The notes beneath the pieces were generated by a model. It saw nothing but the letters and a program-made list of their open reading frames with translations. It was not told where the DNA came from and did not search any database. A stretch of DNA of 64,000 bases, from the NCBI GenBank assembly GCA_949152475.1, contig OX424558.1:38698651-38762650 (forward strand). The letters are read 5' to 3'. Source of the stretch: Terebella lapidaria. Its lineage: Eukaryota; Annelida; Polychaeta; Terebellida; Terebellidae. The translations under genes and the position numbers were made by a program. This document shows positions 57,201 through 64,000 of this stretch, piece by piece. Within the stretch, counting starts at the first letter, position 1. Every line of letters starts with the position of its first letter.

Positions 57201-60200
57201 CTTGAAGTCATAGAGAGGGTCGGTAGACGTTACACGATTGATGTTGAGCAGGCGCAAGTAGTGGTAGTTCCGACCTTCTTCTATAAACAAACTCCTCTGG
57301 AACATCTGTGGAAGATATGGAGAATATAATTATTAACAAACTTTGCCGATAGTGATACTGCCCCGATAGTGAACACTTTGTACATATACATTGTAGGATA
57401 GAAATTTTACTATGAAGATTGGGATAAGGCTATCAAAAAAATTAGCCCAAGGGCTAAGAAAGGTTACCGGACAATACTTATTTTAGATATTAGTAGTTTG
57501 TCCCGTGACCTTGAAAATAAGGTCATTGGTCAATTCAAGGACACAATAATATTCGGCATATGTCATTTCTAGTATGTCCACAACTGATTTCAAGCTGTAA
57601 AGTCAATAATAAGCGAGATATTAGCCATCATGTCCTGCGACCTTGAAAATGAGGTCAAAGGTTGATTCCAAGGTCATAGCAAATTTCAGCTTATATCATT
57701 TCCTATACGTTCATAATTGATTCCTAAGCTCTGAAGTCGATAATATGCGAGCTAATAGCCATTTTGTCCTGTGACCTTGAAAATTAGGTCAAAGGTTAAG
57801 TTCAAGGTCATTACAATGTTCAGAATATATCATTTTCTATATGTCCACAATTGATTGCTAAGCTGTAAAGTCGATAAAAAGCGAGATATTAGCCATTTCG
57901 TTCTCTGACCTTGAAAATGAGGTCAAAGGTCAAATTCAAGGTCATAGCAATATTCAGCATATATCATTTCCTATATGTTCATAATTGATTCCTGTCAGCT
58001 GTAAAATTCATAATAAGCGAGATATTAGCCATTTTGTCCTGCGACATTGAAAATGAGGTCAAAGGTCAAGTTCAAGGTCATGACAATGTTCAGAATATAA
58101 CATTTTCTATATGTTCACAATTGATTGCTAAGCTGTGAAGTCGATAATAAGTGAGATACTAGCCATTTTGTGCTCTGACCTTGAAAATGAGGTCAGAGGT
58201 CAAATTCAAGGTCACGAGAATATTCAGCATATATGATTATGCTGAATGTCAAATTCAAGGTCATGATAATATTCAGCATATATCATTTCCTATATGTCCA
58301 CAATTGATCCCTTAGCTGTAAAATCGATAATAAGTGCGATATTGGCCATTTTGTCCTGTGACCTTGAAAATGAGGTCAAAGGTCAAAATCAACATCATCA
58401 GAATATTTGGCATATATCGTTTCCTATATGTCCACAATTGATTCCTAAGCTGTAAAGTCGATAATAAGCGAGATATTAGCCATTTTGTGCTCTGACCTTG
58501 AAACTGAGGTCGGAGGTCAAATTCGAGGTCACGAAAATATTCAGCATATATCATTTCCTATATGTCCACAATTGATCCCTAAGCTGTAAAATCGATAATA
58601 AGTGAGATATTAGCCATTTTGTCCTGTGACCTTGAAAATGAGATCAAAGGTCAAATTCAAGGTTATCAGAATATTCAGCATATATCATTTCCTATATGTC
58701 CACAATTGATTCCTAAGCTGTAAAGTCGATAATGAACGAGATATTAGCCATTTTGTGCTCTGACCTTGAAACCGAGGTCAGAGGTCAACTTCAAGGTCAC
58801 GAGAATATTCAGCATATATCATTTCCTATATGTCCACAATTGATTCTTAGTCTCTAATTTCAATTTTAAGTGAGATATTAGGCTTAATGTGTCCCATTAT
58901 AAAGCATAGGAGAATTTAACATGGGAAAGTCCCATTTGGGCTGAGTTTGGGCCCAAAATGGCCCACTTCGAGCAATTCAAGGGCAACGAAAATTATACAT
59001 GTCACAGGGGGACATAAGAGGAGTGTCATGCATCAATAAGAAAAAAAGTTACTGGACAGATTTTGAGAAAACGACCATCAAAGTCCAAAATTGGCCATTT
59101 TTCGACGAAAACGGCCGCCATTTTGAAAAAAATGCGAAAATCAAAAAACTAAAAAAAAACCTTTCCTGGAAATATTTTTAGGTATTTTTGTGCAAAATTT
59201 CAGAAATATTCGCCTGTAAACTTTAATGATAAAAATGTGGACGGACGGACGGACGGACGACGGACGCAACGCCACGGCAATAGGTTATCGGACCAAAGGT
59301 CCGGTAACCTAAAATTCTGCTATATCTTTCCTATGGATTCTTGATGTTACTGTAATAAACTTTGTCGAAATTCAGTGAACACACTATTACTGTGTTCACA
59401 CCAGGCCACAATAACGCTGAAATAGCACTTTCACATCGATGGATCTTTCACACATAATTGCGCTATGCTTCCAGTTGGGCAAAAATGCCAAAACATAAAT
59501 ACCTGTATTATTCACTGTGTGTAGACGTTTGATTGTACTAGTTGAGCTACACGTACTGTACTGATATCAACCGGGATCTAGTGGCCACACCCAATATATT
59601 ATTCATTTTTTCATTCAATCATTTCCTATCTGACATAATAATTGCTCCATCTTGCTGAAATTCACATCGTGGTTTCTTGTGAGTATGGACGGTGGACTTT
59701 ACACATCACAATCATGTATCACCTGTGATGTTTGATACATCATAAAAGGTAAAATCACTTTGGTGGACAAAGCGCTATTAGGTGTGAACGCACCAAGTGG
59801 TTTGATAGCGCTATGATAGCTATTATTAGGTGTGAACATAGTATTAATTGCACACTCTGACCTGTTCCATGGTGAACTGCATGTTGCTCTGTCCTGAGCA
59901 GATCCAGAGGTCACCAAAGAACACATCCTTCATGACCTGTGGCTCGTGGTACTGGAGCAGGGCTGAGATGATGTACGGGCCTCCGTCCGGGTATGCGTCC
60001 AGTGTCACATTCCACACCGCAAGGTTACTGAACGGTCCTTTTGGAGGTCAGTATTCAAATGCTCATGAATATTATTTTTTATGTATTAAACATTAGAATT
60101 ATGACATATTGGTCCTAATAGTGGCGCGCGCCCTAATAGTAGAGCGCCCCCCTCTTTTCCCCAAAAAATGTTCAATTTTAGTAAGTAACCTTGTATTTCA

Positions 60201-61009
60201 CAAAATATCTTTGTAATAAAATCTTGGAGTGTTCCAATCCACATATTTATATTATTTGAATCACTATGAAGGGGAAAAAGTCTATTAAGGTATATTATTC
60301 AGTGATTTTCTAAAATTTGACCTCAAGTTTGACCTTATTTATTTTTGCACGCACTGCTGCAGGAGGACTTGCTCTGGCTCGCCGTGCTTCTATTAGGACC
60401 AATACGGTATTGATATTAAAGATATATTTTCTTTACTAGCATTAACTTCACAGATAATGTTCTGTGATGATAATCTGCAAAGTGCAAAATGGCTCTTCAA
60501 TTGTTGGGACAAGTTTGTCAAAATATTCTGAATGCATATTTCAATACAATACAGTTGGTCATCAATAATAAAATTTCCACTCACCTCTCCTGATTGGAGC
60601 ATCATAGTATTGGTTGACTCCGTTGCCGACGAAGTTGATTTTGACAGTGCCATTGATCTGTTTTAGTGGTGCGTAGCCCCAGATCACGGCTTGTTGGGGC
60701 GCCCTCTGCAGGAGCATGTGGTCACCATAGTACGACGCGAACGAGAACTCGGGAGGTGTCCTCAAACTTCTCGCTAAACATGAATAATATCAGTTGTACT
60801 GGATCTTTCTTTATAAATATATCATTAATTTCATACCCACAAACACTTCTTGCTTTTTCCTTTAGATCAACAAAACTCTACTGTAAGTGATACTGGATAT
60901 ACATGTATTATTTTCGCTCTTCTTCACATAATCAAATAACAAACTCACCTGTGCACGAGCCAATGAGAAACAGGAGACTGAGTGTGAAGCAAGCTTGTAA
61001 CCAACCCAT
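39222..61009 (-). CDS. SIAE: Sialate O-acetylesterase, copy B, with triplicated exon 8
   Basis: Paralogue of copy A, read leftward. Exons: 61009-60949, 60773-60585, 60037-59862, 57305-57161, 57016-56830, 56611-56460, 56257-56124, exon 8 as one of 55557-55406, 55344-55196 or 54571-54423, then 53630-53432 and 39575-39222. With exon 8a the sum is 1749 bp (582 aa); with 8b or 8c it is 1746 bp (581 aa). A signal peptide spans about residues 1-20, Ser is in CSGQSNM (about 133), KGAIWYQG is present, and the catalytic His is in VHIRDK (about 401 with 8a). Exons 3, 4, 5, 7, 9 and 10 have exactly the same lengths as in copy A. Intron 9 is about 13.9 kb and holds most of the repeats listed below. The function should match copy A; isoforms may differ in substrate preference. 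Confidence 0.92.
39902..42640 (+). repeat. Tandemly duplicated TE fragments rich in TCAAGGTCA
   Basis: A segment of about 560 bp (39972-40530) is repeated almost exactly at 40677-41239 (offset 705), and a third, partly different copy runs from 41717. Each contains TTAGCCCAAAGGCTAAGATA or its neighbours, GGTTACCGGACAAT, and clusters of CAAGGTCA. The third copy leads into GGGGCGAAAAAAATTTT-type sequence and a (GGAC)n run at about 42582-42615. The frames of 86-141 codons across it are not genes. It lies in SIAE-B intron 9. Confidence 0.85.
41240..41716. mobile_element. 477-bp TIR element, CAGGGTATGCC ends
   Basis: Ends are CAGGGTATGCCAAA and the complement TTTGGCATACCCTG. Flanking CCTTGG occurs on both sides (41234-41239 and 41717-41722), and the uninterrupted target sequence GACCTTGGGATTT is preserved at 40525 and 40671, so the insertion point is defined. 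The interior has GACCAGT/ACTGGTCC motifs and no transposase. CAGGG ends suggest a hAT relative, although the visible duplication is six bases, not eight. Confidence 0.8.
42803..45121. mobile_element. TA-flanked TIR element with a LINE inside
   Basis: Left end CAGTGGGGTCCAAAAGACTT and right end (complement) CAGTGGGGTCCTTTAGTCTT, each bordered by TA (42801-42802, 45122-45123). No mariner transposase is visible. The interior is largely the LINE fragment at 42890-44700. Probably a small Tc1/mariner-type MITE split by a LINE. Confidence 0.75.
42890..44700 (-). pseudogene. Non-LTR retrotransposon (LINE) RT fragment
   Basis: Minus-strand frames 44681-43941, 43980-43645 and 43584-43048 together encode the C-terminal part of a LINE ORF2. 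RT motifs are YGFRKDRSCIDHVF, FIDMEKAFD, SGVRQGDNLSPTLFSLF, LLYADDIVLIAES and NNYKYLGVIMD, then a CNLCHLNEIEDELHFLLTC zinc-ribbon tail. Frame breaks near 43960 and 43620 make it inactive. It is 5' truncated, with no endonuclease domain seen. The AT-rich 3' end near 42890 carries TACAAA repeats on the transcript strand. Confidence 0.88.
45124..47817. other. SIAE-B intron 9 sequence, nothing recognised
   Basis: AT-rich intronic DNA with a poly-C run at about 46864-46883. Two motifs of type CCTAATAGAA at about 46817 and 46848 resemble the termini of the MITE at 60109-60402 in a rearranged form. No exon or RNA gene is recognised. Confidence 0.5.
47818..47870. repeat. Perfect 19-bp hairpin
   Basis: ACAACACTTCTTCCCGAAG (47818-47836) and its exact complement (47852-47870) are separated by 15 bases that can extend the stem by a few pairs. 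The size (53 nt) is short for a microRNA precursor. Confidence 0.85.
48165..51120 (+). repeat. 94-bp satellite, about 31 units, higher-order structure
   Basis: The unit contains TCTTTTCAGTCCAAAGTTTG, TGGCTTTATTGTCCA, ACTTCTGTGTTTATTC and ACAACATGTCTCTAC. Variant units recur with a 564-bp (6 x 94) period between about 48.5 and 49.9 kb, for example the short TTGTCTGCTTTTC variant. The right half (50.2-51.0 kb) is more homogeneous and carries TGCCAAG and TTCTGACAAC. As 94 is not a multiple of three, the reading frame rotates each unit, which creates many overlapping Cys/Phe-rich open frames that should not be called genes. It lies in SIAE-B intron 9. Confidence 0.95.
51330..51955. other. Intronic, nothing recognised
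   Basis: No repeat or gene recognised between the satellite and the next element. Short open frames only. Confidence 0.4.
51960..52313 (+). repeat. Hairpin-ended TE family, copy with (GGAC)n
   Basis: Ends with a GGAC-type tandem (about 52219-52258), GCAACGCCATGCCAATAGG, then a terminal hairpin in which GGTTATCGGACC pairs with GGTCCGGTAACC around AAA, then TAAAA. The GATACCTTGTG/CACAAGGTATC segment beside the GGAC run also occurs inverted at about 42612-42640, next to another GGAC run. Confidence 0.7.
52320..53308 (+). repeat. Hairpin-ended TE family, long copy
   Basis: Near-duplicate of 42120-42600. It has GGGGCGAAAAAAAAATTTTTC, AAATGGCCGCCACAC, CATCACAGAGGTATAT, TTCGATCGTTAACTTTAAAG, a GGAC run at about 53227-53252 and the terminal hairpin before TAAAA. 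Part of the unit is internally duplicated (52330-52620 and 52786-53100). Confidence 0.8.
54423..54571 (-). other. SIAE-B alternative exon 8c
   Basis: 149-bp coding exon. Acceptor GTTGACAG|ATTGG, donor GGCCC|GTATGT. Starts in phase 0, ends in phase 2. Encodes a 49-residue version of the segment with YPQIRWHQMGDNVTK and MAVAMDLTDHISPSGP. It is the copy closest to exon 9. Its LPLKN matches copy A, but the usual SPY is SPS. Confidence 0.88.
55196..55344 (-). other. SIAE-B alternative exon 8b
   Basis: 149-bp coding exon. Acceptor CCCACGCAG|ATTGG, donor AGCTC|GTACGT. Starts in phase 0, ends in phase 2. Encodes YPSIRWHQMGDDVTK and MAVAMDLTDADSPYSS. Its FQYPSIRW stretch resembles copy A most closely. 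Confidence 0.88.
55406..55557 (-). other. SIAE-B alternative exon 8a
   Basis: 152-bp coding exon, one codon longer than 8b and 8c. Acceptor TTAACAG|ATAGG, donor TATCC|GTACGT. Starts in phase 0, ends in phase 2. Encodes IGPAGFSNATDFGYPQIRW and MAVAMDLTDEYSPYYP, with a possible N-glycosylation sequon (NAT) absent from the others. It is only 61 bp from exon 8b, so splicing 8a directly to 8b would be sterically difficult. Confidence 0.88.
55691..55984. mobile_element. Fold-back MITE with TA flanks
   Basis: 294 bp in SIAE-B intron 7. The ends TGGAAAGCCGGTGTGACATG and the complement of CATGTCGCACCGACGTTCCA are imperfectly inverted, with GCGAGAAG and CTTCTCGC next inside. The arms are full of GACCTGCGA/TCGCAGGTC repeats. 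TA flanks both ends. A related fragment occurs at about 24175-24240. Confidence 0.75.
57437..59313 (+). mobile_element. 1.9-kb hairpin-ended element with 134-bp AGGTCA repeats
   Basis: Most complete member of the family. Left end TTAGCCCAAGGGCTAAGAAA followed by GGTTACCGGACA; right end a (GGAC)n run (about 59231-59258), CAACGCCACGGCAATAGG and a terminal hairpin before TAAAA. The interior is about 10 tandem units of 134 bp (CCTTG anchors at 57509, 57641, 57775, 57909, 58045, 58179, 58362, 58496, 58630, 58764). Each carries TGACCTTGAAAATGAGGTCA followed by further AGGTCA copies. It lies in SIAE-B intron 3. There is no protein-coding region, so it is non-autonomous. Confidence 0.85.
60109..60402. 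mobile_element. TA-flanked MITE, TTGGTCCTAATAG ends
   Basis: 294 bp. Left TTGGTCCTAATAG and right CTATTAGGACCAA are perfect complements flanked by TA (60107-60108 and 60403-60404). It lies in SIAE-B intron 2. No coding sequence. A Tc1/mariner-type origin is inferred from the TA target. Confidence 0.8.
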
Positions 61010-64000
61010 CACTGCTGGTGCTGAAACAAATCAAACACCGTTAAATGGAGATGTCCAATACAGTTGCCTACCATCTGATAACTACTGGTTAGCTTAATCA
61101 AAGTGTACCGGTATCTGAAATATAACGGTAAGTGCGCCTTAATTTATAAATTCAATTGTCAACTTTATTTGGAATGATTCATCTTGGCTGAGTCAGAATG
61201 CTGATGTAATGATTCAAGGTAGTCAGCACAGGGCAGTATTTTTCCCAGAAATCATCAATAAATATATTGATTATTACATGATTTATGACTGAGGGATGAC
61301 AATAAGTAAACACATTGATATATATACTTGTATAAGTGACTGATGGCTGGAGCCTGATGGTGTCACTGAAAAATTGAAAAACAATGACTCACACATTAAT
61401 CGGATGATCTTGATGAAAATAATGAATAGTAGAAGTACTATCCTGTCAAACTGATTGCAGAGTTTTATACACTGTTAGATACAATGACACTAATGTTTTG
61501 CATCCACATACACACACTAGTGTAACAAGGTATTTCCGAATGGCTGGGTCTATTGCCGGTATGACTGATAAAGACGTGATAGGGTTTTCAATGAAATGCA
61601 AAAGTAAAATGCATTCTTTCAAGGAACTTGATGCATGGGGACAAACAATACAAGTTGACATGGAAGAGTTCTTGTGAGAATGAACCTATATATAGTTATA
61701 TGTATTTATCACTGAATTAAATAGCAATATTTGGGTACAGCACAGTTATATGTGGAAACATTGGGTTAAGTCCTTGTATGCTCTCTGATCTTTATATATA
61801 TATGTACGACTGTATGTGTTTTTATGTTTTTACCTGTACTGTCCATTCATCTATGGGTTTGATACCTGAAATAAAGCTCTATTCTATAGTTATTATTTAT
61901 TTCTGAGTGTTGCGCTGATGACAATATAAAACAACTTCAACTTATCAAATCTGCCAATCATTTGGGACGGTGGCCCTTGCACATGTTATTGTCGTGATGA
62001 AGTAGCTCAAATCGCAGATTGACACTTGGGCATCAAAATCTAGCTCTTGTCAAAATACTCTGAGGCCAGATTTGTAAAATATACCATACACAGGCAAAGG
62101 TGACCAATGAGGCATCCTAATTCAGTAAAAGGACATACACTGTACATGTAACACGTATGTTTGTCAGCAAAAGAAATGTTGGGCTGAGTGACTGGTACTG
62201 TAAAACGACTAATTTTGGCGGACGATTTATTTGGCGGATTTGGCGGTAGGAGAAAAACCGCCAAATTAAATCGTCCGCCAAATTAACTAGATATATGTTA
62301 AGATATATATGTGGTTCTGAAACCGCCAAATTTAATCTCCGCCAAATAACGTGGGGCTCACAACCGCCAAATTTAATAGCCGGCAAAATTAGTCGTTTTA
62401 CAGTAACTGTCTCCCCCCCCCCCCCCCTCCCTCCCTCAGCTCCCCTTTGCTTGGTTGTCCACACAAGCTCCAATCCTACCTGTGACCTTTAAACATGTTG
62501 AAATAGCAAATATGAGCTAACCTTTATCTATCCATCGAACAAGCTGGTGACAAATCGATGTTCTTGAGGTAAAGCCAAAAAAGTTTTTGTAGAATGTGCT
62601 ACACTAAGTGAGCTCTCTCCCTATGAATATCACAATGTACTCACATATACTGGTACACAATAAAGTATATAATAGTGTCTTTTTATCAGCATTACTTATA
62701 TATACATGTTAGCTTGTAACCTGGAACAGTAAACTCGTTTCATTAAACTCTATTGTATGTCACAATAGTTGTCTCTATTTTGTTCCTGTATATGTAGTCA
62801 ATTTGTATACATGTATACCCATCTTGCCATACACTGTCGATAGCCTATAATATCATAGATTACATTAGATATAAACAGTTAAATGCTTCTATGTGCTCTT
62901 CGTGGGTCATCAACAGACCACATATATATGGTATATGTTGATGTCTTCATGTCACTTGTATCATTAATGTTAACAACCATATCATGTATATTTTGTACTG
63001 TAACCTTGGTGATCTCGGAATAAATCAACGTAGCAATGATGAAAATCCTGTGTGTAAAATTGATGAATAAACGCTAAATCTTATCTTATTATTCTCTGGA
63101 ATTTTCATTTCTGAGATCATTTTTGCTTGAATATCATGGATGAAATCACCAACACACACGGTACACCATATCGCAAATTGATTTCACGTTCGACCCCCCC
63201 CCCCCCCCCCCCCCTATTGAGACAATTTTTTCCCTTTCCCCAAGGATGAAAAAGGCCCCCTTTTTCCGAGAATTTTGGTCCAGCAGGTGAAACTGGGCAA
63301 TTTTTCATCACCATAATCATGATAATATATAACACATAGATCTAGCCAAATCATAATGTACCCATCAAGGCACCCCATGTAAAGCATAAGTCAACATAAG
63401 TTGTAAGCATTTTATCACCTTGTTTATTACATGTATACAAGCTGTCTTCGTGTAATGTGGTAATGACAGGGTGTGCATTTTTTGGGTACATTGTGGTTCG
63501 ACTTTGTTAGAATCTACAACACAGCAATTAAAAATTGCCAACTGCATGTAGCCTCCGTGTGCTGATGCCTCAAGTCATTGAAGTCAATGTCACACCTTGT
63601 GAGTGTGAAGTCTTGTCTTGACTTGAGCGTTATGACAATAATTCGTACAAAGCCTTGTCTGGATTTGAGCGTTATGATAATAATTAGTACAATCATGCTC
63701 CTCAGTTTCAAAATTGAGTTTACAACAAATTATGTGCGGTTAATTTACATCAAATATGATAGAATTATTTGTAGTCTCACCGTCAGCAAACAACTTCAAC
63801 AGCTGTCAAACGATCATAGCAAATTTCCTGGCCTGGATCTGTTTTGTTTGGACAGAAAGAAGTGGTCACATGATAGATCCACTGTTTGTAAAACACAGAG
63901 TGCGAAATATGCAAAATCAGCTTTCTGCTACACGTATATGCTTCTCGTAACTTGCTCCAATTTGCCAGGATCAGGCCAAAGAACATATGGTGCAAATGGT
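61010..64000. other. Upstream flank of SIAE copy B, no gene recognised
   Basis: Contains the presumptive promoter and any 5' UTR exon of copy B, which cannot be placed. A MITE lies at 62198-62403, and poly-C runs are at about 62406-62417 and 63186-63212. The direct duplication TTGTCT(T/G)GA(C/T)TTGAGCGTTATGA occurs at about 63614 and 63656. Open frames are short and unlike known proteins. Confidence 0.5.
62198..62403. mobile_element. TA-flanked MITE, CTGTAAAACGACTAATTTT ends
   Basis: 206 bp. Left CTGTAAAACGACTAATTTTG and right CAAAATTAGTCGTTTTACAG are perfect inverted repeats of 20 bp, flanked by TA (62196-62197, 62404-62405). The interior repeats CCGCCAAATT several times in both orientations. 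Confidence 0.85.

Overview
The window is nuclear DNA from an animal, most likely a marine invertebrate deuterostome (amphioxus, hemichordate or echinoderm type). The reasons are intron-rich genes with GT-AG introns, a carbohydrate sulfotransferase of the HNK-1/chondroitin family, two secreted sialate O-acetylesterase genes, and a dense load of BEL/Pao, Copia, Gypsy, DIRS and LINE retroelements plus small DNA transposons. The species cannot be named from the sequence alone.

Layout. 1-1143 is repeat and unassigned DNA. 1144-2629 (-) is a two-exon Golgi sulfotransferase (376 aa model). 4723-16731 is a Copia retrotransposon, already internally deleted, carrying a nested and apparently intact BEL/Pao element (5985-13961) with indistinguishable 255-bp LTRs, a GACAC target duplication and a 1980-codon gag-pol ORF. 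16.7-24.1 kb is a mosaic of decayed Gypsy integrase, an inverted repeat pair and several MITEs. 24395-36402 (+) is a ten-exon sialate O-acetylesterase gene (SIAE copy A, 580 aa model) whose intron 7 is filled with a 147-bp tandem repeat and a dead DIRS-type tyrosine-recombinase retrotransposon. 36403-39221 is the convergent intergenic spacer. 39222-61009 (-) is a second SIAE gene (copy B) with the same exon phases, arranged tail-to-tail with copy A. Its introns hold tandem duplications, a LINE inside a TA-flanked terminal-inverted-repeat element, a 94-bp satellite of about 3 kb with a 564-bp higher-order period, and a 134-bp-period element rich in nuclear-receptor-type AGGTCA repeats. 61010-64000 has no recognisable gene.

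The most interesting signal is in SIAE copy B. Exon 8, which encodes the segment ending two residues before the catalytic histidine, is present three times in tandem (55406-55557, 55196-55344, 54423-54571). Each copy has an intact acceptor and donor, starts in phase 0 and ends in phase 2. Any single copy keeps the reading frame, while including two or three breaks it. This is the structural signature of mutually exclusive alternative exons and predicts three enzyme isoforms. Copy A has one such exon, and its preceding intron is packed with transposons.

Only the sulfotransferase and the two esterases look like host genes. Both families act on glycans in the secretory pathway or at the cell surface. 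The rest is mobile-element biology, with at least four nested insertions whose relative order can be read directly.
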